The notes under the pieces are model-generated. The model saw nothing but the letters and a program-made list of their open reading frames with translations, did no database searches and was not told the DNA's origin. Positions 11,545 through 22,840 of a stretch of 64,000 bases of DNA are shown here, piece by piece; position 1 is the first letter of the stretch; each line of letters opens with the position of its first letter. Position numbers and translations under genes: made by a program. The DNA comes from Thalassia testudinum. Its lineage: Eukaryota > Streptophyta > Magnoliopsida > Alismatales > Hydrocharitaceae. The stretch is taken from NCBI GenBank assembly GCA_037157565.1, contig JAZHRO010000003.1, forward strand, positions 40,995,001 through 41,059,000, read 5' to 3'.

Positions 11545-11987
11545 GTGGCTATCCATTCCTCCTCTCTTTATATCTGATGACGTAGGCCTCCGATTAAGTT
11601 GATTTCTGCACCGTTGGACTGCGAACGTTGATCTGAATCCATCTGTATGGTTGGATTTATCATCTGAGGTATGGATCTTCTTCAATTTGCCCCTTGGGTC
11701 TTGCTCTTCTACGGACTCCCTAGGATGCTATGGGAGTCTGATTGATGCGATCTTGAATGCATTAGACTCCTGTCATTATTCCAAACAGATCCATAAGGTT
11801 GGATCGGTCATCTACAGCCCTAGATTACCTACAATCATTAATACCTCTCAAATAACATAGTTTAATACATAAAACACATATATCAACTATGATGCAGAAT
11901 ATGATTTGCATGCATGCAGAATGTTCATGTTAAGCTAAGTTCTAGCTTAATTCAGGCGAGTTAGGACCTATGATTGCTGTGCAATCA

Positions 11988-12010
11988 TACCCCGATGCCT
12001 AAATCTTGCT
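11988..12010 (-). promoter_or_regulatory. Polypurine tract of W
   Basis: Minus strand ends TTAGGCATCGGGGTA directly before the 3' LTR TG. It resembles the GGCATGGGGGTA tracts of X, Y and G. Plus-strand DNA synthesis would start here. Confidence 0.7.
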
Positions 12011-13944
12011 AGTCCCTAGCAAGTGTAGGATTAGATACATTTTACCAAGAGTTAAACAAAATATTTATTTCCTTGTGCTGCATCCAAAACTTTAGAATCC
12101 AGATAACTATGAATATATAATGTTATAGCTTCTACAACGAATCCAAGCGAAGAGTCGATATATATTTAAAGCTTGTACTAGACCCCTAGTAAAATTTTGT
12201 CGGGATAGGCGAACCTCTTTTCTCGGGGTTATAAAATATTTTCTTATTTTGGCCTCGGTGTTTAGTTTGGGTAGGAGATGTTTGAGTTAACTAGATTGTA
12301 TTTGGTGGCTCACTCTCTTCTGGTGCTTCTTAGAGACTAGTATTTCAAAATTTAGATTTCCAAATTATTGAATAAATCAACTTAGAGATGGGTTGGAAAA
12401 GCTATGCTATCTTTAATCTTTTGTACTCTTCTCTCTTGTTTTCTTTTCCTTCCTGATCTCGCATATCACCATATTTCCAAATGTATTTGGTGGTCTCAAA
12501 TGGCATGACACTTTAATTAGGTTCTAATAACCCTACAACTAAGTCAGACTTCTCAGCCCATATTCAGGCGGTCAAAAATACAGAAAAAGTAAGTTAAGGC
12601 TGTATTTGGTGGTTCTTGAGGGTGGTAGGTGTTTTTGCCTCAAAACATTTCAAAATATTTAACTTGACTCACATTAAGCAACTATTTTATATAACACCAT
12701 CTTTTTTTGGTTTTTTTTCTTTTATTTTTTTCTTCTTTTTTCTTCTTTTTCGATTAAACAACTCTTTCGTATGCAAATTTATTGGCACAATGCCACAACA
12801 TGACATACTACTGTATTTATCAGCACAACATAACACAACATACGTACTTTTATACGTGAGGCATTCTTGGGGAATTTTGGGATGACCAAGAGGAATTTGG
12901 GTGGCTTATTTGGTGGAAGTGCCTCTTCTCGACACTGGGTAGAGGACAGATAGGACGATGTATTTTTGACCTTGAAATCAATACCCTCCTCTAGACGAGG
13001 ATTCCGTAGAGGACGATCGTGACCATCCACCTCATTCATAGTTTTATCAGAACCCACTCTTTGTGTTTTTGCCTTATTTGGTGGCTCTCGTATGGAATTT
13101 CTCACAAATTTAGTGTGCAAGAACTAAGAGCGAAAACTATGCTCAACTCCAAGTGTCATTAATCAATTATTAAAGATTCCTTGTACTAGCCTTATAGCAC
13201 CAGTAATCTCTACTCTCACCTCACATATGTTTTCGTTGATCTACTAGAAGATAGCTCACCTGACTCCCAAATTGATGTCCAAGGGTTCAGGAGAAGAAGC
13301 GATGCTTCTTTTCGACAAACTAGAAATGTCTATTGGTTTTCATAGAGGATCTATTGCAAAATCTACATGCAAGTATGAAATTATACTGGATTCTAAGTCT
13401 AGGAATTTACTAGAGAATAAATCTTTAGTAAAACCTCTTGATAAAATGATCTAATGCCCCCAATTGTTGGCAAAAAATTTTTAGTTTTTTATGAACTACC
13501 CCCCCATGCCTATGTGTTTGCATGTCCTCATGCATGGATAAAAGAAATTGGAATAAGGCTGGGTGTATATCGATAGAAATCACCTGGAACTGCTTCTAAG
13601 TTATCATTCAGCTCATGCCATTGCTGCAATGCCATACACAATATGTAGAATAATATGTAAAACATTATGCGAAAATGAAATATGCTATGTATATATGGTA
13701 TGTATATATGTATATGTGTTGAGTTTAATGCCTCCAGCTTAAAGATAGATAGGAAGGTGTGTTCCACTGTCATCAACGGGCCATGAATGTAGAGTAGTTG
13801 CTCATGAATACCAAGCCCACAACGTTGGCAGAATAGAATTGCAAGGCCTGGAATAGGTTGTAGCCAGGTGCTACAAGAGAAATAAATCCAAGTGCTAGAG
13901 TTATAGGAAGCAAGTAGTAGCCATGCGGGATCCAGAGTGGGACA
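12011..13944 (-). other. W 3' non-coding region
   Basis: No gene seen. It holds five copies of a TATTTGGTGG-like phrase (about 12299, 12484, 12603, 12907, 13075), a T-rich tract at 12700-12755, and a second polypurine-like block at 13498-13513 (minus-strand ATAGGCATGGGGGGGT) far from the LTR. Confidence 0.6.
13498..13513 (-). promoter_or_regulatory. Internal PPT-like block of W
   Basis: Minus-strand ATAGGCATGGGGGGGT, about 1.5 kb upstream of the real PPT. Similar internal blocks are in Xrev (25278-25295), X (34506-34520) and G (about 56431-56465). Confidence 0.5.
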
Positions 13945-14814
13945 CTAGTCATACGGGTCCTGAAAGTGGTGAAACAAGAATGGAGGGACCCGTGTGATGT
14001 AATCAGAAATGGTGTAAAGAACCATTTCGTGATTGGATCTGGGTGTTGGTGGTTGCAGAGTAGGTGTGTCGAATAAGATTTTGTGTTCCATCCTAACAGC
14101 TATATTTTCACCCAAATCATTCTCATCCTTGGGTTGATCAAGAATCTCATACGGATTGCCCAAATTCTGCTTGTGGTGTGAATCCTCAAATGTAATGGGT
14201 GACAATTTATTTTCCCTAAGGTGTGAAGAATCATAATACAGTGAAGCCTCAAATTCTTTCATTTTCTGCTCTGTGTCTTTAGTGAAATCCTCAATATCCA
14301 AAAGAGAAGATGGGAAAGAATCTGTGACAAATTCGTCTGATTCCAAATCTAAAAATTCCTCCAGATTTTTCATATTATCTTGACAATCGGAAATGGAGTT
14401 TTTAGTAGATTCTTGCTCAGCTTCAATTGGATTCTCTAGTAATTCAAAATTATCCTCATGAATTTCAATATATTTATCATCTAAGATTGTCATGAGGGGT
14501 TTAGGCAATTCCACTCCAGATCTCTTATAATCCAAATCACGGGCCTCATTAAGTGTATATACCCAAGTCTCAGAATGCACCAAGTCTTGGGTGTTAAGAT
14601 CCTCTATCTCTATCTCACAAGATTCAGGATTTTTAGATTGAAAATCGATCATGGGACTTTCCTCATGATTTTCTAGGCTAGGGCTCTCAACTAATTTCTT
14701 TTTAGATATGCCAAGAACATTTCCCTTAATTCCATCCGATATCTCATCTCTCAATTGAAAATCACCTACATCATCTACTTCGGGCATGGGAGTTGAAGAA
14801 TCCCTAAAAATCAT
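13945..14814 (-). CDS. Acidic protein of W, unknown function (289 aa)
   Basis: A 289-residue frame from ATG at 14814, free of stops, which is unusual in this decayed window. It is strongly acidic (Glu/Asp-rich throughout), with no signal peptide or membrane segment. It has a central segment ELPKPLMTILDDKYIEIHED and a C-terminus rich in Pro/Phe/His (VPPFLFHHFQDPYD). It lies right after ORF-A in a different frame, so the two may once have been a single protein of about 500 residues separated by a frameshift near 14820-14835. I recognise no domain. By position it takes the place of gag/pol in a non-autonomous retrotransposon and resembles in style, not clearly in sequence, the acidic frame of X/Xrev. 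Confidence 0.55.
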   Translation of the reverse strand: MIFRDSSTPMPEVDDVGDFQLRDEISDGIKGNVLGISKKKLVESPSLENHEESPMIDFQSKNPESCEIEIEDLNTQDLVHSETWVYTLNEARDLDYKRSGVELPKPLMTILDDKYIEIHEDNFELLENPIEAEQESTKNSISDCQDNMKNLEEFLDLESDEFVTDSFPSSLLDIEDFTKDTEQKMKEFEASLYYDSSHLRENKLSPITFEDSHHKQNLGNPYEILDQPKDENDLGENIAVRMEHKILFDTPTLQPPTPRSNHEMVLYTISDYITRVPPFLFHHFQDPYD

Positions 14815-14834
14815 CTTAAGTTACCTAGAATCCT

Positions 14835-15470
14835 TTAGTCTAGTCTGAACTTGGTACTGCAAAAGGAGTATAATAGATTTGGTGGCTCCTTAGTGGTGAT
14901 CTGTGTGGACATGGCCTCAGATGAGAATCTCGAGGAAGATGGAGGGTTATAATAGATTTGGTCTGGGGAATCAGAAGGGTAGTGGGTGGGTTTAGTGCAG
15001 TTATAGGTTGAGGTTGATTCCTTAACCCTGAGTGGCTCACCATCCACTTGTGGTACATTCTCTTTGAATTCAGGGCCCCAAGAGTTGATGTCTTGGGTTC
15101 TTTGTCTTTCATCCTGAATTACTTTTCTTAAGTCTTCATATTCCCTTTTTCTGACCTCCTTTTCTTCCAGGACTACATGAATCAATTCGACGATCTGAGG
15201 GTTCTTGTGAGATGTAGGAGCTTGCCTTTGGTGGGACTGATCAAGATACTCAGTCATCATGATGAGATCTCGATCCCACATGGAGAGTGTCTCTAAGCGT
15301 TGCAAGATCTGTGTGGATGTCCAAGAGGTTGAGGTGGGTATGTCCCAGGCCTGAGGAGCATGCGTATCTGAATAATCAGGAGCAATCTCCCACCCATAAG
15401 ACGTTGGGGTAGGAGAACCCTGATAATGATAAGACGAGAAGTAGTATGAGTCCATGATTAAGATGGTCAA
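14835..15470 (-). CDS. Tyr-rich / coiled-coil protein of W, unknown function (211 aa)
   Basis: The frame opens at 15470; a second Met six residues in (MDSYYFSSYHY) is the more likely start because the Tyr/Ser/Pro-rich N-terminus resembles that in Y (MYSSTSYTHF). Residues 1-50 are low complexity and aromatic. About residues 55-120 look helical and charged (QILQRLETLSMWDRDLI, EEKEVRKREYEDLRKVI), plausibly coiled coil. The C-terminus is Ser/Pro-rich. No enzyme motif is present. It is the first frame after the leader, the gag position, so a nucleic-acid or particle role is possible but not shown. Confidence 0.5.
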   Translation of the reverse strand: MTILIMDSYYFSSYHYQGSPTPTSYGWEIAPDYSDTHAPQAWDIPTSTSWTSTQILQRLETLSMWDRDLIMMTEYLDQSHQRQAPTSHKNPQIVELIHVVLEEKEVRKREYEDLRKVIQDERQRTQDINSWGPEFKENVPQVDGEPLRVKESTSTYNCTKPTHYPSDSPDQIYYNPPSSSRFSSEAMSTQITTKEPPNLLYSFCSTKFRLD

Positions 15471-16610
15471 AGGACACCAGAAGGGTCCTAGTGACCTTAC
15501 ACTAGTTACAAGGGACTAGTGGCAAAATAAGGCAAGGGCCTTGTAATCAAATTGCTCCTTAAAATTAGATGACCATATTTTTCGTTCAAGTTCAAGTTGA
15601 AGAAAATTCGACAAGAGACTGACTGCAAGGAATTCCCATCTCTTAGGCTAACCCGACCAGGCTGGTTACGAGGGAACTACGAGGAAGGTTCTTCCTTTGG
15701 CTTTCACCTTCAGTTTCGTTACCCCGCTGCCGCGGTTGTTTGATGCTACTCCGCAGCCTTAGACACCAGGTTTTGCAAGAGAAGTTGAAACTCCTCGGTA
15801 GTTTCAAGCCAAATGCAGATTATTTGATGTGTTTTCGTGAATTCTTAACCTGTCTCTTCAATGTAGTAGATGGTGGGTGGTCCACAAGGTGACTCCCCTC
15901 ACTGACTAACTTTTGGGCTCATTGGAGTCCAAGTTAGTCCAATGTGGTTCTATTGGCTCATGCACTTCTAAGTTGTTTCAAATTAAAGACCACAAATCAA
16001 ATATAAACTCTCAGGTAAGGATGGAATTCAAATGATTTGAAACTTGGAAAGAATATTCCACATAATAAGCTTTTTAAAGAGTAATTTTTTCAGAGTTTTG
16101 ACAATTTCCAACAAATAGTTATGAATTTTTAACTAGCAAGGGGTCAAATCTGAGATTTAGACCCCATGTTTGTTTTTCTGTTGGAAACGAAATGAAATAT
16201 GCTCCAAAAATTTTGTAAAAATATGATATTGAAAGCTAATTTGATTATCTTTCATACCCCATAAATTTTGAGTTAGTCTGATTTGTATGTTTGTCAGAAT
16301 TGATTTTCAAAATTCATAAAAGTTCTTTTTTTAAGCAATCTGACACATATCTACTCCATGAATTTTTAAAACTTCCATAGATGGAATTTCCTTTTGGGAA
16401 TAGTGGCGTTGGAAAGATAACTTGAAAATCTAGTTCTAGTTCTAGTTCAAATTTCATAATTTTTGGAGCATTAGAAACACAACATTTCAATTTTAAAGTT
16501 GACTCTTACTTTCTCGTCAAATTTCGAAATAAGATTATGTGCACCTAATTTCCACAATGCCTGCTTCAATTCGTTTGCCGCTTCTCTGGTTTAATCTGCA
16601 CACAAAAATA
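15471..16610 (-). other. W leader, part next to ORF-A
   Basis: Non-coding. At 15685-15770 it contains a block (ggttcttcctttggctt, then cggttgtttgatgctactcc) shared with the V and Y leaders. No gene is seen in 15771-16610, where AT-rich sequence predominates. Confidence 0.65.
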
Positions 16611-16839
16611 GTATGTGATAAATGCCAATTTATCATCATTCTTATGCATTAAAATAAACCTAACTCTTAGGATTTTACTCCGTAAATGGGTTTTTGGGCT
16701 GCATTTAGGCATTAATTAGGTTAGGCAAGCATTGCATTTTTTATTGTCTTTTTGATGTGTTTTTGTGAGTGTTAGGGATGAACAGATATACAGATCTCTA
16801 AAACCCTAGCACTTAAGAAGGCAAATGGTGAAGGAAGAG

Positions 16840-17590
16840 CTCAGAATAACTAGAACTCAGCTTGATCCAGCTCACCACAGCTGGAACCTAGCTCACTTGG
16901 ACTAGGGTTAGCTCATCCTAGCTCCATTCAGCTAATCTCAACTGAAAGACAACATAAGAGAACTCATCTTAGCTCACCCTAGCTCAAGTCAGCTCAGATC
17001 CAGCTTAACTTAGTTGAGTCTAGCTCATCTCAACTCCTACTAGTCCTTAAGGAGCTCTAGCTAGCTCAGCTGAGTTGACTGGAGTTCACCCTAGCTCAGT
17101 TCCAGCTACATCTAGCTCCACTCGACTCCAGCCAGCTAAAGATGAATTCATCTCAGCTCAGGAAGCTCAAGTCCAGCTCCCGGGGACTCAGCTTAGCTCA
17201 ACTTAGTTGAGCTAAGCTACCTTAGCTGCCTCAACCAACTTGATCCACCCCGGGAGCACCAGACCCAGCTCACCTCAGCTCATTATGGTAGAAGCCAGCT
17301 TACTCTAGCTTGGCTTAGTAGCTAGCAAAGAACTAGCAAGCTAAGCTAGCTAGAGTAGCTCCATGCCACCCTCTTCAACAGTTACCAGCAACAGTTCAGC
17401 TCCAGCCTTCTCCTCCTCAGCTCCTCTCCTCAAACCCTAAGCTCCACATGCATATTCCTCTACTCTATAGCTAGCTAAGCTAGCTTAGCTTAGCTTAGCT
17501 AGCATCCACATCCATGGCACCTAAAACCTAACCCTAACTCCACCAACATAACCTAACACTCCAAGTCCGCCTAAGCCTACTTAAGCTAGC
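16840..17590. repeat. AGCT-dense tract in P
   Basis: About 750 bp in which the tetranucleotide AGCT recurs at very short spacing (AGCTCA, TAGCTAGC, AGCTTAGCT and variants). It is irregular and not a simple tandem repeat. Confidence 0.75.
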
Positions 17591-17978
17591 TCCACCTCTA
17601 CTAAAAGTTGGCACCACCTGTTCACCACCTTTCACCCTCAACTAACCACCAAAAGACACCTAAAGTTGGTGCCAAAACCAACCCTAACTACCTCCCTTTT
17701 GGCTCCAACCTCAACCCCCATATCCAACCTACACATAACCCCTCCAAGCCATCTCCACCATCCACCTCAACCCCCTTCTAGAAGCCTAGAAGTTGGCGCC
17801 AACCCATGGCACATCTCAATGGTTGGTGACACTTTTTGGTGTTCCTTGGCCACCCATAACTACCCCCTTACACCCCTTAGGTGGCGCCAACCATCCTTAA
17901 CCCTAGGATCACCTAACCACCTCCATCCTCCCATCTTAGCCCTCCATTTCAAGAGTCACCTTAACCCCTCATCCTACC

Positions 17979-17987
17979 CTATAAAAG
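17979..17987 (+). promoter_or_regulatory. TATA box of P
   Basis: CTATAAAAG, the same form as in the X, Y and W LTRs, about 1.36 kb into the LTR. Confidence 0.65.
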
Positions 17988-18907
17988 ACCACTACCCACC
18001 ACCATTCAAACCATCCTCCATTAGTGTTTACCTCCACCTACATCCACCTATACCTACGGCCAAGGAAAAGGAGTAGAGAAGAAGATTAAAGGGGCACATC
18101 ACCAGCCCCTTTGGTGCCTTCTTCTCCCCACTGTCTTCAACTTGGGCCATGCCAAGGAGGAGGAGCTTTCCTCTTCAAGGAGGATGGCCAGGCAAAGGAG
18201 AAGAACCTAGGGTGGATGTCCACCCTTGGAGCAGGAGAATTAAAGGTTGTACGTACCACCTTGGAGGACACCATTTTCAAGGAAGGAGGAGGAGCCCTTT
18301 TCAAGCCTAGGAGTCACAAAGCTTGGAGCAAGGAGCTTCCCCTCTTCACCAACAATTCAGGAAGATTTGTGTTTTATTTCCTTTGTTACAATTACCTAGT
18401 AGTAGAAGCATTCATCTACTAGGTTTATTTTGTAAAACACTCTCTCTTTTAATCAAAGTTTCCTTCTTTAATCTTTTTGTTGCATAGTCTTGTAGAATTC
18501 TTGTTTAACCTTTTTCACTCCCTCTCCCTAATTACTCTAGGCCTCCACGTGCCTAGAGTGAGCTTAGGGAGAGGTTCTACTTGTCACTATAATAGTAGTG
18601 TAGTGGATTAGTATAGAGAATTTTCTTGCTATCAACAAACCCACCTTGTTCTCGTTATTTCAAAACCAAAAAAAGATCATATATATAAAACACCAAGAAG
18701 AAAGTTGAGCTCCATCTTTAAGCAGGGGATTTTAATTTTACAAACATTTGGCCTCCTTGGACGACCCTAGATACTCCCTTATCTAGGAATATAAATTTAC
18801 AAGTGAATCAATTTTTATGCGTTGCAACAACTTAAAACCTTAAATTAACAAAACACGCAAAAAACATGATCAGTATGTTAGAGATGAAATCAAAAAGTCA
18901 CCTTGCC

Positions 18908-18925
18908 TCCCCAGCAACGGAGCTA
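18908..18925 (-). promoter_or_regulatory. Primer-binding site of W (tRNA-Asp type)
   Basis: Minus strand TAGCTCCGTTGCTGGGGA, about 15 of 18 positions like TGGCGCCGTTGCCGGGGA. Three bases separate it from the LTR end at 18929. Confidence 0.78.
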
Positions 18926-19383
18926 ATTTGTTCAGGGCGTAGATGGCGTAAAAGATGAATACGTCATAGTATAGTGCGAAATACCTCTCGACAAATAAAA
19001 TTAATGGAACTAGGAGTCTCGGTCGATCACAGGGATGCAGAAAAATACTTTTGATTTCATGCACTTATTCTAAATTTAAATACTAAGTAGTAGAGACAAG
19101 GAATTGCAATATATCTCATGCAGAAAGTTTGAACATTAATTGCATATCATACATGTATTTTAATAAAGCATAAAGTAAATAAACTACTACTGTAATTGAA
19201 CGAGGGCACCACGGGTGATTCCTGGAGGCCTTATGAAGAGGTTGAGAGGAGCAACAGCAATCTGACAGGGTGGCCGAACAGATTTTGCGGACGAAAATGC
19301 AGAAACGACGGGAAGAGGGATAAGAGAGAAGGAAGAAGAAGAATAGAGAGAGTTGTGTTCCCCAAGGAGGAGGGGCCTTAGGT

Positions 19384-19393
19384 CCTTTTATAG
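19384..19393 (-). promoter_or_regulatory. TATA box of W 5' LTR
   Basis: Minus strand CTATAAAAGGACC, identical in form to the TATA boxes of Y and X. Confidence 0.65.
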
Positions 19394-19692
19394 ATTGTGC
19401 AAATCCTTCTTCTTCCCCGGTTCTTTCTGATGCTGCCACGTGGCACATTGTGCACCTTTGGATGAAGATAGCGCACCTACTGCGTGCCTGTACAGCTTCT
19501 TCGCATTTTCATCTTCAAATCCCACCTTATCATCTCAGCCGTCCGATTTCAAACCCTACGCGTGCTTCTCGCACCTTCCAGATCTTGCAACAACCCGCGC
19601 GATTATGCCACGTGGACGCCTCTGGGCCCTCCAATCGCACATGCCCTCCTGCACGCACAGGCTTGTGACCACACAAATTTTTGTACAGCGTA

Positions 19693-19747
19693 GGGCTCGA
19701 ACCAGCGCCCCATGCATACGTGGGCACGAGCGCGAGCCAACGCGCTA
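19693..19747 (-). promoter_or_regulatory. tRNA-like box A / box B pair in W 5' LTR
   Basis: Minus strand TAGCGCGTTGGC (19747-19736) matches the tRNA A-box pattern and GGTTCGAGCCC (19703-19693) matches the B-box consensus, 32 bases apart. It does not fold as a full tRNA by eye. Confidence 0.5.
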
Positions 19748-19820
19748 TGTAAAGCCTTTATCATATATGCTTAGTTATATTTATATTAATCTGTTCTTGT
19801 TGGCTATGTGGTGCATTCGT

Positions 19821-19846
19821 GGCCGTTGGATGAAGATCCAACGGCC
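19821..19846. other. Perfect hairpin in W 5' LTR
   Basis: Arms GGCCGTTGGAT / ATCCAACGGCC, loop GAAG. Confidence 0.8.
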
Positions 19847-19901
19847 TACACTGTTAGGTGAGGCGCCTTCAGGGGTTGGGGGCGCAGAGAGGGGTGGTTG
19901 C

Positions 19902-19923
19902 GATGGTGCCAGGTGGCACCATC
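19902..19923. other. Conserved palindrome in W 5' LTR
   Basis: GATGGTGCCA-GG-TGGCACCATC: perfect 10-bp arms. Confidence 0.8.
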
Positions 19924-20365
19924 GTGGCCGTCCATTTTTCTTCTCATTATATCTGATGATGTAGGCCTCCGATTAAGTTGATTTCTACATCGTTGGACTT
20001 CGAACGTCGATCCGGATCCATCTATATGGTTGGATTTGTCATCTGAGGTCCGGATCTTCTTCAATTTCCCCTTGGCTCTTGCTCTTCTACGGCCTCCCAG
20101 GGGTGCTATGAGATTCTGATTGATGCGATCTTGGATGCATTGTACTCCCGTCATTATTCCGAATAGATCCATATGGTTGGATTGGTCATCTGCAGCCTTG
20201 GATTACCTGCAATCATTAATACCTCCCAAATAATATAGTTTAATACATAAAACACATATATCAACTACGATGCATAATACGATGCGCATGCATGCAGAAT
20301 GTTCATGTTAAGCTAAATTTTAACTTAATTCAGGCGAGTTAGGACCTATGATTGTTGCGTAGTCA

Positions 20366-22840
20366 CAGGGTTAATTCTATAATTTAAACAATACATCAGG
20401 AACACAGATTAACCATGGGGTCACTCAAAGGTTAAATGAAGGTTAAATGAGCTTAAAAGTTCAAAATATGGGTCAACATTGATAGAAATAGGGCTGTACG
20501 CATTTCGAGAGCCACAACACACAAAACCCTATTTTCAAACCTGCTTAAAATAAAGAAGTTATGTAAGGATAAAATTCATCTAAACCTCATAAAATTCATA
20601 GGAAAATATTCTAAGAGGTTTGGTACCCTTGGTTTGACCATCAAAACCCATTTCGACCTTGGACAGAGTCTCAGATGGGATTTTGCCCTAATTTAGGATT
20701 TTATGCAAATTACCCCAACAAACATGGTCAAAACTCAAATCTGACTTCACCATTAGCTTCCTTGGATCCAAATTAGGTTAAGGTCAAAATTTGGGTCCAA
20801 TCAGAGTCCATCTTGACCTAGTTTGCAACACAATCCTTTAAATCTCTATTTCTCTCAGTCAAGCCCCTAACTTTCAAGTTCTTTCCATTTACACCCTAAC
20901 TTCTCTTCATTTTCTTCATTCAAGTCCCTTCAGCCATTGATGTATGAATGTATCTACAGTCGAGCTTCAAACGAGGAGATCTCCTTGATTCCTTAGCCAA
21001 ATCCTCCCTAAATTGGAAGGAACAATCTTCAAGAGGTCCTCTTTTGATTGAATCACTTTAGGGATTCCAAATCACACAATAGAGCTTGGGCAAAGCCCTT
21101 GAAATCCACAAGGGAACCCAAATCAAATTGTGATGAAATCATGACTAATTCCCCTATTTGAGCGCAAATCTAAGCTATATATAAGCTCTAGATCATATGG
21201 TCATTCTTCTAAGCCAAGTTTTGAGTCGAGAAACCTCTCTCTTCCTCCTCTCCGGCCTTTGTTTCAGCTTCAGCAACCACCTCTGTCTACCTCGTTTTGC
21301 CATCCAACTATCAAATTAGATGTCCCTCTGGTCTTCTTTCTTCATTTCCTATCTCTCCAACCAAAGAGGGACTGCTATCTGCCTCTTCTTTGTCACCGCA
21401 CCTCACCGAACCCCATCATCTTCTTCGCATCCGACCGGTCAATGACAGATGTTGCTATCTCTCTCATTCCTCCTAAGCTCCCTCAACCTCTTCCTCTCCC
21501 ACTTTACTTCAATCCACTTAGTTAAATATCACTTGCGACCGCCGCTCAGCCCTCAACCCCATCGTCTTCCCTAGCATTGGCGAAGCTCTAGCATAGTCGC
21601 ATGCACACTACACCGCACGAAACAACATGCCGCCGCATCCATCAGCTCTACCCTGACCTTCCCTACAAATGCCCTCTCCTAATTTGGTGTTCTGATCACT
21701 CCCACACTCCACCTAACAACACCACCTTCGTTCACCCTCTCCATCCTTGACATACTAACACATGCACCGTTACAACACACCACGACCACCACTGCACTCG
21801 CCTTGCTCCGGTGATCATCTTGAGCTTTCTAAATAGGGCTTATAGCCAGTATTCTTGTGCAAGTACCCTCATCGGAGCACCGTCGCTGCCACCATCTTCT
21901 CGTGTCGTTCACATCTTTCCGACTACCATCTAACCAATTGTAGCATGCAACCAAAATGGCTACAGTTCTTAAAGCTTCCCACATCCTAAACTAGGCATTG
22001 CAACAATAGCAGCAGCAGCAATTGATCGAGACTCTAGTAGTAGCTGCATACACGAGGAAGCTCCAGATTTATTCCCACCTATGGGACATTAAGACTCGCA
22101 AAAGCAAATAGTAAGGAAAGGTGAAGAGGGCTTGCTGCCTTTGAGAGCATGGGGTGAGGTCCCATACACACCTCACTACACATGCTCACGCACGTGCCCA
22201 CTGACGTGCCCAAGCCTGCGATCACACCCCCAGATCTGGGCTAATCTGTATACCCGATTATCTAGGTCCGACTTGGTTCTGAGGAAGGAAACTCTGAGAG
22301 GGAGGAGGGGGTTATTGCTACCTTGGGATTCGTTCCCTCCTCTCTCAACACAGCCTATGAAACCCTTATGTCTCTTCTGTGCTGCTGTGACTTGGCTCCT
22401 TTGACGTTCGAGTCAAGGCCAATGCGCCTTCTGTTATTCTACTGGTATTTGGTTTAGGCGTCTGTGTCTTAGTTCTAATGACTAATTCTGATATTGCTTG
22501 GCTAATTGATAGGAAGCACTGTTCATTTATTTGAGCTAATTAGATCTTAACTTGTAGGGTTAATTTGGTGATTGAATTCACCATATTAACCCCATCCTTT
22601 TTCACTCTAATTGCTAGTCTTATTGCAATATTATTTTGATTTATCTTGGGAAATAATTTGATTATATTTGCATATATTTATTGATAATTGTAATTAGTGA
22701 TTGAAATTTGCCATTTTTCTCCCTTTGAACGACCTCGAACTCATGTTCTATTTTTGAGTTTTATAAATTTAAGTGTTTGTGCGAATTTCATCCTATACTA
22801 CGATGTGTATTTCTCTAAAAGCTGATCTTTGCGTTAAACA
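20366..22840 (+). repeat. 5' LTR of G (left end removed by W insertion)
   Basis: Similar over its whole length to 57890-60765. TATATAA-type box at about 21176-21184. Ends TTAAACA at 22840, followed by TTT and TAGTGCT, the decayed counterpart of TGGCACC after the other copy. Its first part should lie beyond W, left of the window. Short Pro/Leu-rich frames inside are not genes. Confidence 0.75.

Larger units (their letters stand above)
11168..11987 (-). repeat. 3' LTR of W (partial, interrupted by V)
   Basis: Closely similar to 19511-20365. It starts on the minus strand with TGATTGCACAGCAATCA (11987-11971). It contains a hairpin (11443-11466), a palindrome (11523-11544) and a tRNA-like A-box/B-box pair (11375-11386 / 11332-11342). 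The remainder of this LTR lies beyond V, left of the window. Confidence 0.82.
16616..18872 (+). mobile_element. P: solo LTR (2257 bp) with perfect TSD
   Basis: Begins TGATAAAT-GCCA-ATTTATCA (a perfect terminal hairpin) and ends CATGATCA. Flanked by gtatg at 16611-16615 and 18873-18877. A TATA box lies at 17979-17987. It sits in the W leader immediately before the PBS. Pro/Leu/His-rich frames at 17666-18422 are LTR sequence, not genes. Confidence 0.88.
11168..20365 (-). mobile_element. Element W: non-autonomous LTR retrotransposon
   Basis: Minus-strand order: 5' LTR (20365-18929), PBS (18925-18908), leader with solo LTR P inserted, two reading frames (15470-14835, 14814-13945), long 3' non-coding region, PPT (12010-11988) and 3' LTR (11987-11168, rest displaced by V). 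No gag, RT or integrase domain is seen. W is inserted in G: the 5 bp at 20366-20370 (caggg) resemble caagg at the same point of the intact G LTR copy (57890s). Its left TSD lies outside the window. Confidence 0.78.
18929..20365 (-). repeat. 5' LTR of W (1437 bp)
   Basis: TG...CA ends. A minus-strand TATA box CTATAAAAGG lies at 19393-19384. Contains a hairpin (19821-19846), a palindrome (19902-19923) and a tRNA-like A/B box pair (19747-19693). The terminal hairpin is decayed here (20349-20365) but perfect in the 3' copy. Confidence 0.85.

Noticed and set aside
17666..18422. Pro/His-rich frames after the AGCT tract
   Set aside because: Inside solo LTR P, around its TATA box; no homology recognised.
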